Below are positions 50,965 through 59,960 of a DNA stretch of 64,000 nt, in pieces. Position 1 is the first letter of the stretch. Each line of letters opens with the position of its first letter. Origin of the DNA: Novosphingobium cyanobacteriorum (GTDB lineage Bacteria; Pseudomonadota; Alphaproteobacteria; Sphingomonadales; Sphingomonadaceae); the NCBI RefSeq assembly GCF_029436685.1, contig NZ_JAROCY010000018.1:1-64000 (forward strand), given 5' to 3'. The position numbers and the translations under genes were made by a program. The notes below the pieces were generated by a model. That model saw nothing but the letters and a program-made list of their open reading frames with translations. It ran no database searches and was not told the DNA's origin.

Positions 50965-51429
50965 ATGACCGGGACAGCGAAGGGCAATGCGGCGACCGAG
51001 ATGCTGTGCCGCCAGTTCGGATTCGGTCCCGGGATCCCGCCCCGCGATGCGTTCGGCAATGATGCAGGACCGGGCACCGATCCCTTTGCCAATATTCACC
51101 CCGACGCGCGGTTCAGCATGTTCGGCCCCACCGGCACCAAGGAGCAACTGGTGGGCAAGGCGGCCTATGTCGACTTCGTGACCGGCTGTGCCGCTGCTCT
51201 GGCCGATCGTTCGGACGAGATCCTCGCGATCGTTCCAGTCGATGCCGAAGGCGCCTTCGTTCACGGGCGGGCGTGGCGGAAAAGCAAGGCCAGCGGCGAG
51301 GAAATACGCTATGAATGGGCCATGCTGTTCCGGGTGGAGCAGGGCCTCATCAGCTATGGCGCAGACATGCTCGATGCCAATGCACAGGCCTTTTGGGGTC
51401 GGGTACTGGGCGAACGGCCTGCGGCCTGA
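50965..51429 (+). CDS. SnoaL/NTF2-like small protein
   Basis: A 154-residue protein whose C-terminal half (AFVHGRAWRKSKASGEEIRY EWAMLFRVEQGLI) has the strand pattern of NTF2/SnoaL-like cone-fold proteins. Such proteins include ketosteroid isomerase, limonene epoxide hydrolase and polyketide cyclases, but no catalytic residue set is certain here. A strong GGGAGAGGA ribosome site precedes the ATG, 15 bp after the HSD-like stop. It is the last gene before a convergent operon; co-location with an HSD suggests a role on a cyclic ketone or enone. Confidence 0.62.
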   Translation: MTGTAKGNAATEMLCRQFGFGPGIPPRDAFGNDAGPGTDPFANIHPDARFSMFGPTGTKEQLVGKAAYVDFVTGCAAALADRSDEILAIVPVDAEGAFVHGRAWRKSKASGEEIRYEWAMLFRVEQGLISYGADMLDANAQAFWGRVLGERPAA

Positions 51430-51461
51430 AGTGCCGCTGACATCGCCGGGCTGAAATAGTC

Positions 51462-51495
51462 GGGGAGGCTACCGGACGCAGTAGCGCCCGGCCCC
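51462..51495. terminator. Hairpin between convergent operons
   Basis: GCTAC (51468-51472) pairs with GTAGC (51481-51485), with flanking GGGG (51462-51465) and CCCC (51492-51495) able to extend the stem across internal loops. It lies in the 84-bp gap between the convergent SnoaL-like and alcohol dehydrogenase genes. Confidence 0.45.
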
Positions 51496-51513
51496 TCACG
51501 CAGCGCTCGTTCG

Positions 51514-52521
51514 TCAGGCCCAGGGGTCTACGTGGACCTTGGTTTCGTTATGCGTGCCGCGCAGCTTTTCGATCATCGCGGGCAGGGCATCGAGCCCGAC
51601 GTTGCTGGTGATCATGTGGCGCGGTTCGACGTGGCCGGCATCGAGGGTATCGACCGCGTACTGGAATTCCGGGACGGTCCACGCCATCGAGAAGGTCATC
51701 TTGACCTGCTTGAAGGTGGTTATGCCGGGAATCACCGGATCGGGCGCCATGCAGAAGCCGAGCGAGATCACGTGGCCGTTGGGCTTGACCAGGTTGACCG
51801 ATTGCTGAAGCAGGCCGACCGCACCCGCGGCCTCGAATACGTAGTCAGGCATGCCGCCAAGTGCTTCGGTCACGCGCTCCATTTCGCCCTCGCCGGTCTG
51901 CACATAGTCATGCGCGCCAACTGCAAGGGCCAAGTCGCGGCGACGTTCCGAGCGAGACGCGGCAACGACGCGCCCTGCGCCAAGCCGACGCGCCCAGAAG
52001 GTGGTGGCCAGGCCGACTGCACCGGCGCCGAGCACCAGCACCTTGGACCCGAGCGGCAGATTGGCGAGGCGTACGCCGTGCAGGCCAACGGCCAGCGGCT
52101 CGACCAGCGCGCCATCGTTCATGCTGAGTGCGGCGGGCAGCTTGACCGCCGTGCGTTCAGCAATGCGCATGTATTCCGCATAGCCGCCGGCATAGGGCGA
52201 CATGTTCGGGCACATCACCACCTGCCCGGCGCGGCACAGCTCGCATTCGCCGCAGCCGGCCGAGGGAAGGGCGGTCACGCGGTCACCCACCTTGAGCGTG
52301 GTCACGCCCTTGCCGATCGCCACCACTTCGCCCGCGAATTCATGGCCGAGGATGGTGTCGCAGGGGAAATCGTAGCCCTTGCCCGAGGTCATGTTGAGAT
52401 CGGTCCCGCACACGCCGCAGCGGCCGACCTTGATGACCGCCTCGCCTTCGCCGGGCGTGGGATCGGGCCGTTCCTCGACCACCCAGGGCTTGCCGGCTTC
52501 CTTGAATACAGCTGCGCGCAT
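51514..52521 (-). CDS. Zinc-dependent medium-chain dehydrogenase
   Basis: A 335-residue MDR enzyme: catalytic zinc ligands in CGVCGTDLN and LGHEFAGEV, structural zinc cysteines in GCGECELCRAGQVVMC, Rossmann GAGAVGLA. It resembles threonine/sorbitol/secondary-alcohol dehydrogenases. It ends a minus-strand operon with a crotonase 88 bp upstream, and an SDR and metal-dependent hydrolase before that. Substrate unknown. Confidence 0.89.
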   Translation of the reverse strand: MRAAVFKEAGKPWVVEERPDPTPGEGEAVIKVGRCGVCGTDLNMTSGKGYDFPCDTILGHEFAGEVVAIGKGVTTLKVGDRVTALPSAGCGECELCRAGQVVMCPNMSPYAGGYAEYMRIAERTAVKLPAALSMNDGALVEPLAVGLHGVRLANLPLGSKVLVLGAGAVGLATTFWARRLGAGRVVAASRSERRRDLALAVGAHDYVQTGEGEMERVTEALGGMPDYVFEAAGAVGLLQQSVNLVKPNGHVISLGFCMAPDPVIPGITTFKQVKMTFSMAWTVPEFQYAVDTLDAGHVEPRHMITSNVGLDALPAMIEKLRGTHNETKVHVDPWA

Positions 52522-52609
52522 TTAACTCTCCCGCGTTATATCTTGCCCGACATGTTAGGGAGCAGTCGGTCAGCAAACATCCCCACTTGGGGATGAGCGC
52601 GACCGTCCG

Positions 52610-53410
52610 TCACTCACCCGTGAATCGCGGCGCCCGCTTTTCGTTGAAGGCGGTCAGCGCTTCCTTGTAGTCAGCCGTGGTATTGGCGACAATCTGGGTC
52701 GGGTTCTCGATATCCAGGGCAAGGTCGAGGCTGGACGCATCGAGATTGCGCCACATGATCCGCTTGGTCTGGGCCACGGCAAAGGGGCTGTTGGCCATGA
52801 TTGCGCGGGCCTGATCGAGCGCAGCTTCGGCCAGGGCCTCGGCTTCGACCATGCGCAAGATGAGGCCGGTCCGGAGCGCCTCTTCGGCATCGATCGGGCG
52901 ACCGGTCAGCATGATCTCGAAGGCGCGCGCAGCACCGATCCAGCGCGGCAGGAAGTAGCTGATACCGCTTTCTCCCGCGCTGAGGCCGATCCGGACCGAG
53001 GCGACGAGGAAGCGGGTCTGAGGCGTGCCGATGCGGATGTCTGCGCCGACCGCAATCGCCATGCCGGCGCCCGCAGCAACGCCATTGACCGCGCAGATCA
53101 CCGGTTGCGGCATTCGGCGCATTCGCTGCGACATGCCCGCGAAGCGGCTTTGCCAGCCCATCTTCTCGACGCTGGAGCTGACCCCGGGGGTCTGGCGGTG
53201 CGCGGCGGCGCGCATGTCCTGCCCGGAACAGAAGGCGCGGCCTGAACCCGTGACGATCACGACGCGGCACGAGGCATCGTCGGCCAGATCGTCGAGCGCG
53301 TCCGAAAAGTCCTTCACCAGTTCGCGCGACAGGCTGTTGAGGGTATCGGGCCGGTTGAGCGTGAGCCGGACCACGCCTTCGATTGGGCGGTCAATCAGGA
53401 GATGGTCCAT
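52610..53410 (-). CDS. Enoyl-CoA hydratase/isomerase (crotonase) family protein
   Basis: A 266-residue crotonase with oxyanion motifs FCSGQDM and NGVAAGAGMA and the ending KRAPRFTGE. The IGLSAGESGISYFLPRWIG segment has glutamate in the place where hydratase/isomerase members have an acidic residue, so hydratase activity is plausible (PaaB/PaaG-like). It lies 69 bp after the SDR stop on the same strand. Confidence 0.88.
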   Translation of the reverse strand: MDHLLIDRPIEGVVRLTLNRPDTLNSLSRELVKDFSDALDDLADDASCRVVIVTGSGRAFCSGQDMRAAAHRQTPGVSSSVEKMGWQSRFAGMSQRMRRMPQPVICAVNGVAAGAGMAIAVGADIRIGTPQTRFLVASVRIGLSAGESGISYFLPRWIGAARAFEIMLTGRPIDAEEALRTGLILRMVEAEALAEAALDQARAIMANSPFAVAQTKRIMWRNLDASSLDLALDIENPTQIVANTTADYKEALTAFNEKRAPRFTGE

Positions 53411-53479
53411 GGCTCGTCCTCTTTCCGGGTATGGTGGTGCAGGATGATCAGGGCGCCTGAGATCAAAGCGCCTGTCTGA

Positions 53480-54250
53480 TCAGAGAGATTGGCCATCATC
53501 CAGTTCGAAGCTGCCGCCGGTGATCGTGCGCGCTGCGTCTGACAGGAGGAAAAGGGCCATGTCGGCAAGATCGGCCGGGACCATGACCCGCTTGCGCGGA
53601 AAGCTGGCGATCAGCGCTTCTCCTGCCGGGCTTTCGAGCCAATCCGTATTGAGTTCGGTCTTGATCCAGCCGGGACAGATCGTGTTAACGTTGATGCCCT
53701 TGAGCGCCCACTCTTTAGCAAGGGCCTTGCCCATCATCAGAACGCCAGCCTTTGTCGTATTGTAGGCGACCAGCTTATCAAGCACGCGATGCGAGCCAAC
53801 CGAGCCGATGAACAATATGCGGCCCGCCCCACTTCCAGGTGAGCCAGCCGCAATCATACGCTTCGCCGCTTCGCGGGCCGTAATGAAGACACCGCGTAGA
53901 TTGACCGACACCACGTGGTCAAAACCTTCGATCGCAATGCCAAGAGCAGAGGCAGGCTGGTTCATGCCGGCATTGGCAATTACCGACATGATCGGACCTA
54001 AGGCGGCCTGAGCTGCATCGAAGCCGCGGCTTACCGACGCTTCGTCCTCGACATCCATTTCCACGGCAACTGCCTTGCCGCCTGCAGCGGCGATTTCTGC
54101 TTTGAGCGCTGCAAGGCGATCCAACCGGCGGGCGGCGAGGGCAACTGACGCTCCCGCAGCGGCTGCAGCGCGGGCAAACTCTATGCCAAGGCCAGAGGAT
54201 GCGCCGGTGATAAGGACCGCTCGGCCGGAAAGATCGGGAAAGTTAGCCAT
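53480..54250 (-). CDS. Short-chain dehydrogenase/reductase
   Basis: A 256-residue SDR: GASSGLG at 16-22, catalytic serine in FIGSVGSHRVL, Tyr-Lys in AYNTTKAG, and a C-terminal ELDDGQSL replacing VDGG. It sits between the metal-dependent hydrolase gene (51-bp gap) and the crotonase gene and is probably the 3-hydroxyacyl-CoA or alcohol dehydrogenase of this unit. Confidence 0.88.
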   Translation of the reverse strand: MANFPDLSGRAVLITGASSGLGIEFARAAAAAGASVALAARRLDRLAALKAEIAAAGGKAVAVEMDVEDEASVSRGFDAAQAALGPIMSVIANAGMNQPASALGIAIEGFDHVVSVNLRGVFITAREAAKRMIAAGSPGSGAGRILFIGSVGSHRVLDKLVAYNTTKAGVLMMGKALAKEWALKGINVNTICPGWIKTELNTDWLESPAGEALIASFPRKRVMVPADLADMALFLLSDAARTITGGSFELDDGQSL

Positions 54251-54301
54251 GGGTAATGTCTCTCGGAGATTATGGATCCAGGCAGATCATGCGACTTGGG
54301 T

Positions 54302-55180
54302 TCAGGCAGTAGCAGCTTCTGCCCTCGTCGAAGTGCGAGAATAGTCCCCGCCTGTTTCAAACCGCTTCAGGTACTCCATCAGGCCGCGTGGGGTCCGCTT
54401 ACGGCTTGGATTGTACCAAGGTAGCAGGTTGGCGAGTAGTGGCCAGGCTGTGCTCATAAGGAATTTCTTGAAGCGTTTTTCGTCGGCTTTGGACTCCTCG
54501 AGCTCCTCAGGGCTCATTTTTGCCCTGTCGATGGTCATGAGGTATTCGTACATGCGGTTCATGTAGCCGGTAGTGAGGTGCCGGATTGCGAACAAAAGGC
54601 CGTATATGCGGTAGAAATAGCCGTTCAAAATGGCGTTCCAGAACCCCTTGCCGTATATTGTGTGGTAGAGATCAAAGCAGACGTGACGATGCTCGAACTC
54701 TTCGGCCATGTGCCATTTCCACATCGCAGTCAGTTCGGGATCAGCCCCAGCCAGCCATTCGTCGCTTTTTTCGAACCAAACCCAGCCTGAAAGCGCGCCG
54801 AGAGATTCAAATCCGTCTGCATAGGCCAGTTGGAACTTCAGTGAGCGGTTTTTCAGGAATTCGTCGAGATCGTCCTCAAGCTCTTTCTCCATGACCGCCA
54901 TTTCGGGATAACCCTGTTCGACCAGCCGCCTGTTGAACATGCGGTGCTGGCGGAAATGCTGGGACTCCTGGGCGATGAAACCGTCGATGTCCTCAAGCAA
55001 CCTGGTCTCGGTCGCCGGAATCAGAGGCCGGGCATTCTGCAGCACCTTGATAAGCCACGGTTCGATTGGCGTCGGGATGAACGAGGTGGCATTGCGGTGT
55101 TGCGAAAATGCGTGGCTGCGCGCCCAATGCGCTTGGACAGCCGAATAATCGATCTTGGGAAAACGTACAGTAAGGGCCAT
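54302..55180 (-). CDS. Predicted metal-dependent hydrolase (PF10118-like)
   Basis: A 292-residue, mainly helical protein. E72-x2-H75 (QESQHFRQH) and E160/E161 with H164 (AEEFEHRHVCFD) form paired E/ExxH motifs like a diiron or dinuclear-metal centre, matching the predicted metal-dependent hydrolase family PF10118. Sphingomonads often keep this gene with lipid or hydrocarbon clusters; true activity, hydrolase or oxygenase, is unknown. The ATG at 55180 is the family start. It is divergent from the epoxide hydrolase gene, with a 27-bp inverted repeat between them. Confidence 0.78.
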   Translation of the reverse strand: MALTVRFPKIDYSAVQAHWARSHAFSQHRNATSFIPTPIEPWLIKVLQNARPLIPATETRLLEDIDGFIAQESQHFRQHRMFNRRLVEQGYPEMAVMEKELEDDLDEFLKNRSLKFQLAYADGFESLGALSGWVWFEKSDEWLAGADPELTAMWKWHMAEEFEHRHVCFDLYHTIYGKGFWNAILNGYFYRIYGLLFAIRHLTTGYMNRMYEYLMTIDRAKMSPEELEESKADEKRFKKFLMSTAWPLLANLLPWYNPSRKRTPRGLMEYLKRFETGGDYSRTSTRAEAATA

Positions 55181-55273
55181 CGGTCTTGTGCCTGCCAGCG
55201 GACATGGTCTGAGGTCCTCTTGCATAGACCGGTTCGATGGAAAGTAACTGCCCTGGCGTGGCATCATCGCAGC

Positions 55274-55300
55274 AGCGATAGCCAAGTCTAGCCTATCGCT
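55274..55300. promoter_or_regulatory. Inverted repeat AGCGATAG-N11-CTATCGCT
   Basis: Perfect 8-bp arms with an 11-bp spacer (27 bp overall, half-site centres two turns apart) in the 160-bp divergent gap between the metal-dependent hydrolase and epoxide hydrolase genes. Probably the operator of a dimeric regulator; the nearby UTRA-type GntR is one candidate. Confidence 0.55.
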
Positions 55301-55340
55301 CGCGAAAGGTCCGACGCTTACTAGTCGGTTTGAAGGAGAA

Positions 55341-56453
55341 ATGCTGATGAGTCCGCGCCCCTTTCGCGTCGATGTACCGCAAGCTGTCCTTGATCGAATA
55401 TCGATGAGGGTAGCCGATGCCCGGATCGGATATGCGCCAAACATGGGCGGGCCCTGGGACTACGGTACGGACAGCGTCTATCTCGCTGAACTGATCGACT
55501 ACTGGCGGGACTGTTACGATTGGCGCGTGCATGAACGCGCACTCAATCAGTGGCCTCAGTTCATGGCCGAGGTCGATGGGGTCGACATTCATTTTTACCA
55601 CATACAAGGCGATGGTTCACGCCCACTGCCCATCATACTGACCCATGGCTGGCCTGGATCCGTACTGGAATTCCAGGCTGCCATTCCACTGCTGCTGAAG
55701 GCGGGATTCACACTCGTTGTCCCTTCGCTGCCGGGATATGGCTTTTCGGGCAGGCCAAAGGCTTTTCTCGGTCCTGCCAGCGTAGCGGCCATGTGGCGCA
55801 AGCTTATGGTCGACGTGCTGGGCTATCCGCGTTTCCTGGCGCAGGGCGGTGACTGGGGCAGCGCTGTGACCTTCCAGCTTGGCGCATCACATGCCGACGT
55901 GGTCGCGGCCATTCACGTCAACTTCTTCATGGGGCCGCCGCCGGGATCGAGTGACGATCCGGAGCTTGCGGACTATTGGCGATCAGTCGGTCAGTTGATG
56001 CAGGCCGAGAGTGGCTATCATCACGAACAGGGCACTAAGCCTCAGACGATCGGGCTTGCGCTGCACGACAACCCGGTCGGCTGGGCGTCTTGGGTGGTAG
56101 AGAAATTCTGGCGTTGGGGCGACACCCAAGGCGACATTGAGAGCAGGTTCGACAAGGACCACCTGATCACGAACCTTATGACTTACCTCGTCACCGATAA
56201 CATCATCTCGTCGTTCTGGATGTACTATGCCAGCAATCACGAAGCGCGGCATCCCGGGCCGGTGACGGTGCCTTGCGGTCTCGCTCATTTTCCGGGCGAG
56301 TTTTATCCGATGCCGAGCCGGCGCCTTGCAGAACAGGCATACAACGTAAAGCGCTGGAGCAAGATGGAGGCCGGTGGCCACTTTGCCGCAATGGAAGAAC
56401 CGGTGGCATTTGCGGCGGACGTCATCGCCTTCTTTGATGAATATGGGCGTTGA
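55341..56453 (+). CDS. Epoxide hydrolase (alpha/beta-hydrolase, microsomal/juvenile-hormone type)
   Basis: A 370-residue hydrolase. It has an N-terminal EHN-like segment (PFRVDVPQAVLDRISMRVAD), the HGWPGS oxyanion loop, nucleophile Asp in QGGDWGS, and the catalytic His in GGHFAAMEEP. These match microsomal-type epoxide hydrolases that open epoxides to diols. Start at 55341 or the second ATG at 55347, both after AAGGAG. It is followed by a GntR gene in the same direction. A role on epoxides made by a P450 of the window is plausible. Confidence 0.88.
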   Translation: MLMSPRPFRVDVPQAVLDRISMRVADARIGYAPNMGGPWDYGTDSVYLAELIDYWRDCYDWRVHERALNQWPQFMAEVDGVDIHFYHIQGDGSRPLPIILTHGWPGSVLEFQAAIPLLLKAGFTLVVPSLPGYGFSGRPKAFLGPASVAAMWRKLMVDVLGYPRFLAQGGDWGSAVTFQLGASHADVVAAIHVNFFMGPPPGSSDDPELADYWRSVGQLMQAESGYHHEQGTKPQTIGLALHDNPVGWASWVVEKFWRWGDTQGDIESRFDKDHLITNLMTYLVTDNIISSFWMYYASNHEARHPGPVTVPCGLAHFPGEFYPMPSRRLAEQAYNVKRWSKMEAGGHFAAMEEPVAFAADVIAFFDEYGR

Positions 56454-56527
56454 TCCAGCCTATCGCACCGGTGATCCTGCAGGCTCTACGCTTGGCTTGC
56501 CTCTATTCTGCAGGTAAGGGCTGAAGA

Positions 56528-57289
56528 ATGACCCAGTTGTCGGCCATGAAACTCGCGGTCGGTCCTATCCCGCTTTACCACCAGCTGGAACAGGATCTCA
56601 AGGCGCGCATCAGCTCTGGCGAGTTTGCGTCAGGAACCATGCTGCCCACAGAAGAGCAAATCGGCACGGCTTATGGTGTGAGCCGCATCACGGTGCGCCG
56701 TGCCCTTGAAGCGCTCGATGCGCAGGGGTTGATTCAACGCAGGCGCGGGGTCGGTTCGTTCGTTGCCGAGCGATCGTCCGGCTTTCACGCCGTTCAGTTG
56801 AGCGGGTCGCTGGATGCATTCCTGATGTCGGCCTATGAACTTGAGCCGACCCTTATCTCCCTCGAGGAGCGCGTCGCTCCTGATGAGGTTCTTGCTGACT
56901 TCGGGCTGCCTCCTGGGGAATCTCTGCTGCGGCTTGAGCTGATCAGCCAGACCAAGGAAGGGCCGACAGCCCACTCGGAGTTTTTCTTCACTCCCGCGAT
57001 GAAAGGCAAGCTGACGGCTGACGATATTATCGGGAGTGAGCCGATCGTGCGCATTGTCGAACGCAAGCTGGGCGTGCGAGTGGGGCGTGCAACGCAGGTT
57101 ATCGAGCCCTATCAGGTGACCGGTACCACGGTGAAATATCTGGACCTGGCAGAGGGTACACCTGTGCTGGGCACACAGCGCAAATATTACACGACTGCCG
57201 GTGAACTGATCGAAGTGGCGCGGCAACGCTACCATCCGGCACGCTATCGTTATGAAGTGGACCTCAAAGCCAGCTTGTACAGCGTGTGA
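56528..57289 (+). CDS. GntR-family regulator, HutC/UTRA subfamily
   Basis: A 253-residue regulator with the GntR winged HTH (LYHQLEQDLKARISSGEFAS, GVSRITVRRALEALDAQGLI) and a C-terminal UTRA effector domain. UTRA regulators bind small molecules such as urocanate or sugar phosphates. It lies 74 bp downstream of the epoxide hydrolase gene. An alternative start is the ATG at 56546. A strong hairpin follows its stop. It may control the epoxide hydrolase/metal-dependent hydrolase pair. Confidence 0.9.
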   Translation: MTQLSAMKLAVGPIPLYHQLEQDLKARISSGEFASGTMLPTEEQIGTAYGVSRITVRRALEALDAQGLIQRRRGVGSFVAERSSGFHAVQLSGSLDAFLMSAYELEPTLISLEERVAPDEVLADFGLPPGESLLRLELISQTKEGPTAHSEFFFTPAMKGKLTADDIIGSEPIVRIVERKLGVRVGRATQVIEPYQVTGTTVKYLDLAEGTPVLGTQRKYYTTAGELIEVARQRYHPARYRYEVDLKASLYSV

Positions 57290-57292
57290 TCG

Positions 57293-57320
57293 GCGGCCCA
57301 CCGTTGGGACGGCGGGCCGC
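57293..57320. terminator. Strong hairpin between convergent GntR and crotonase genes
   Basis: GCGGCCC pairs with GGGCCGC, and inside it CCGT pairs with ACGG around a 4-nt loop with one mismatch between the stems. The 28-bp structure fills the 37-bp gap, so it probably terminates both converging transcripts. No T-tract is present. Confidence 0.55.
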
Positions 57321-57326
57321 ACAAAC

Positions 57327-58130
57327 TCAGTTACCTTTAAAGACTGGATCTCGCTTGCCCATGAACGCGTCAAGCGCCTCGGCATGGTCTTCCGTTTCGT
57401 GGGCAAGAGCCTGATAGGCTGCCGACAGTTCGAGAATCTCCGACATTCGCTGGGTTTGCGCTTCGCGAAGAAGGCGCTTGGTCAGGCGGAGAGCTCGTGC
57501 CGGGTTTGCGGCAATTTTTTCAGCCAGCGCAATTGCTTCGTCGAGCAAGCATTCATCCGCCACGACCTTTCCGACCAATCCGAAGGCTAGAGCTTCCTGC
57601 GCAGTGTAGCGGTCGCCAGTGAAGAACATTTCAGCGGCGCGAGCATACCCGACGACGCGCTGCAGCGACCAGGCGCCGCCATCACCTGGAACGATCCCGA
57701 CCTTGATGAAGCTGGCCGAGAACTTGGCACTCTCTGCAGCTATGCGCATGTCGCAGAGGCACGCCAGATCGCAGCCAAGGCCAACGGCATGGCCGTTGAT
57801 GGCGGCAATCAGGGGTACCTCGCAATCCATGAAGGCTGCGGTAATTTTCTGCACGCCACGGCGATAGTTGTGGCGCGTGGAGTCTGGCTGGTCGAGCGGA
57901 CCAATGCCGTTCCTCTCTTTCATCGCCTTCAGGTTGCCGCCGGCGGAGAAAGCGCGCCCGGCTCCGGTGAGAACGGCAGCTGAGATCGAGCGGTCGTCGG
58001 TCAGCGATTCGATCGCATTCACGAGGTCGCGGCAATCGTCATGCGTTCCGATGGCATTGAGCGAATCGGGGCGGCTGAGCGTGAGGATGGCAATGCGACC
58101 GCGCCGCTCCATCTGGATAAATGAGGACAT
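57327..58130 (-). CDS. Enoyl-CoA hydratase/isomerase (crotonase) family protein
   Basis: About 267 residues. Oxyanion motifs FSAGGNL and NGHAVGLGCDLA are intact, and the region IKVGIVPGDGGAWSLQRVVG has an Asp near the second catalytic acidic position. It ends KRDPVFKGN. The ATG at 58130 gives the normal start (SSFIQMERRGRIAILTLSRP); longer frames would run into the divergent promoter. It is transcribed away from the IclR gene, with palindromes in the gap, so it is probably under that regulator. Confidence 0.88.
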   Translation of the reverse strand: MSSFIQMERRGRIAILTLSRPDSLNAIGTHDDCRDLVNAIESLTDDRSISAAVLTGAGRAFSAGGNLKAMKERNGIGPLDQPDSTRHNYRRGVQKITAAFMDCEVPLIAAINGHAVGLGCDLACLCDMRIAAESAKFSASFIKVGIVPGDGGAWSLQRVVGYARAAEMFFTGDRYTAQEALAFGLVGKVVADECLLDEAIALAEKIAANPARALRLTKRLLREAQTQRMSEILELSAAYQALAHETEDHAEALDAFMGKRDPVFKGN

Positions 58131-58233
58131 GTGCTGCGTTCCTGTGCAGTGGCGGGAATGCGCCGTTTCTATTCGGTTGTGGCATTTTTGCGAGCCTCGC
58201 GATCGATCATCGCAGGGGCGAACGTTTCGCTTG

Positions 58234-58250
58234 CCAAGGTGCCAACTTGG
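58234..58250. promoter_or_regulatory. Inverted repeat CCAAG-N7-CTTGG
   Basis: A 17-bp inverted repeat in the divergent gap between the crotonase (start 58130) and IclR (start 58321) genes, just beside a 15-bp palindrome at 58256. Candidate operator. Confidence 0.42.
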
Positions 58251-58255
58251 TAGCA

Positions 58256-58270
58256 TATGATGACATCATA
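58256..58270. promoter_or_regulatory. Palindrome TATGATG-A-CATCATA, candidate IclR operator
   Basis: A perfect 15-bp hyphenated palindrome 50 bp upstream of the IclR ATG in a 190-bp divergent gap. The size and position fit an IclR-family operator. Its sequence differs from the TGGT-N3-ACCA box linked to the other IclR gene, so the two regulators would have separate targets. Confidence 0.55.
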
Positions 58271-58320
58271 ACATGGCATAACAACTGCTGACAGGTTGGT
58301 GCCTTGCGGGAGATCGGCTA

Positions 58321-59118
58321 ATGGCTACGGTGTTGCGCGAAAAGAAGATCAAGTCCGCCGACCGAGTACTTGAAATCTTCGAGATGTTCTCGGCCGACCG
58401 TCAGGAAGTGACAGTCATGGATGTGGCACGCACGCTCAACGTTCCCCAGTCCAGCACGTCCGAACTGCTCGGTTCTCTGGTCCGACGGGGATATCTGCAA
58501 CGTGACCGTGCTGCCCGCACCTTTCGGCCGACCGCACGAGTCGCCCTGCTCGGCGCATGGGTTCAGCCCCAACTGTTCCGCCATGGCCGCCTGCTGCCGA
58601 TGATGGACAGCCTGCAGGAAGAAACCGGCGAAGGCGTTGTGCTGGCGTCGATGATCGGGCTCGACATCAAGCACGTCCACGTAGTGGGCGACAGTCTGCC
58701 CGAAGCGCTCGCTTCGGGGACCGAGCATCACGTGCTGCATTCGCCGTTCGGCATTGCCCTGCTGTCCGCCATGTACCGTGGCAACGTGCGTGCACTGGTC
58801 CACCGGCTGAACGCGGAGAGCGATCCATCGCTGCACGTCCGTTACAGCGACCTCGAAGTGCAGCTGAATCGCGCCAGCAAGCAGGGATATGTCGTTGGCG
58901 AGTTGGGCAACGGGGTGGCCGCCGTTGTCGTCCTGCTGCCGCAGCGCCTTGGCGAAGAGCAGCTTGTTATCGGCATTGCCGGTTCGAGCGAGCGGATCCA
59001 CGCATCGTGCGGCCAGCTTGTCCAGACCCTACGCGGGGCCATCGCCAACCGCTTTGTCCCTCGGACCCGCCCTGAACTGCGCGAAGTCGAGCGGGCGCAG
59101 ATCGCTGCCGTCCACTGA
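58321..59118 (+). CDS. IclR-family transcriptional regulator
   Basis: A 265-residue IclR protein: winged HTH (KSADRVLEIFEMFSADRQEV, LNVPQSSTSELLGSLVRRGYL) and the effector-binding GAF-like domain. It resembles the IclR at 8528 in the HTH (both contain PQSSTSELL) but the rest differs. It is divergent from a crotonase gene and precedes a four-gene plus-strand unit of crotonase, two acyl-CoA dehydrogenases and a quinone oxidoreductase, which it likely controls. GGGAGA precedes the ATG. Confidence 0.9.
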   Translation: MATVLREKKIKSADRVLEIFEMFSADRQEVTVMDVARTLNVPQSSTSELLGSLVRRGYLQRDRAARTFRPTARVALLGAWVQPQLFRHGRLLPMMDSLQEETGEGVVLASMIGLDIKHVHVVGDSLPEALASGTEHHVLHSPFGIALLSAMYRGNVRALVHRLNAESDPSLHVRYSDLEVQLNRASKQGYVVGELGNGVAAVVVLLPQRLGEEQLVIGIAGSSERIHASCGQLVQTLRGAIANRFVPRTRPELREVERAQIAAVH

Positions 59119-59159
59119 GGACGGGGCGACCTTCCCATCTATCTCCAGAAAGGTTTCCA

Positions 59160-59945
59160 GTGACCCAGTATATCGTCACGCGCAAGGAAGGCGCGATCGG
59201 ACACGTCGTGTTCAACAAACCCGAAAAGATGAACGCGATCTGCCTTGAGATGTGGCAGGGCATGAGCGACGCCATGGCGCAGTTCGAGAACGACGACGAA
59301 GTGCGCGTGATCGTGTTCTCGGGCGCTGGCGGCAAGGCCTTCGTGGCAGGGGCCGACGTGGGCAAGTATGAACAGGAACGCGGCGACAAGGACGCGCAGG
59401 AACATTACGCCAAGACCGGCGAAGACGCGCTGCAGGCGATCTACCGGTCCAAGAAGGTGACGGTTGCGGCAATCGATGGTTACTGCATCGGCGGCGGCGT
59501 GTCTGTCGCGCTGGTGTGCGACCTGCGGTACTGCTCGGCCCAGTCCAGCTTCGGCCAGCCGGCCATGAACATCGGCATTGGCTATCGCTATTCCTCGCTG
59601 CGCCGCATGGTCGACATCATCGGCTACGGTGCTTCCAAGGACATGCTGCTGGGTGGCCTGCGGTTCGATGCTCAGGAGGCCTATATCAAGGGGCTGGTCG
59701 GCCGCGTGCTCCCGAACGAGGAGTTCCAGCCGTGGATCGACAAGATGATCAAAACGATCTCGATCGGCGCGCCGCTGACGGCCGAGGACGTCAAGTACAC
59801 GCTGTGGACCTACGCCCAGGACGAAAGCAAGCGCGACACCGACCGCTGCGAAGAGCTGTTCCAGATCTGCTACGCTTCGGAAGACTACAAGGAAGGCATT
59901 CGTGCCTTCGCAGAAAAGCGCAAGCCGGTCTTCACCGGCAAGTAA
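59160..59945 (+). CDS. Enoyl-CoA hydratase/isomerase (crotonase) family protein
   Basis: A 261-residue crotonase with a GTG start after AAAGG. Oxyanion motifs FVAGADV and YCIGGGVSVA are intact. The region around the usual catalytic pair reads MNIGIGYRYSSLRRMVDIIG, without clear glutamates, so the reaction may be hydrolysis or C-C cleavage rather than hydration. The gene is 15 bp before the PimC-like dehydrogenase and begins the operon after the IclR gene. Confidence 0.87.
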   Translation: MTQYIVTRKEGAIGHVVFNKPEKMNAICLEMWQGMSDAMAQFENDDEVRVIVFSGAGGKAFVAGADVGKYEQERGDKDAQEHYAKTGEDALQAIYRSKKVTVAAIDGYCIGGGVSVALVCDLRYCSAQSSFGQPAMNIGIGYRYSSLRRMVDIIGYGASKDMLLGGLRFDAQEAYIKGLVGRVLPNEEFQPWIDKMIKTISIGAPLTAEDVKYTLWTYAQDESKRDTDRCEELFQICYASEDYKEGIRAFAEKRKPVFTGK

Positions 59946-59960
59946 GGGGCAGCACCCGCC

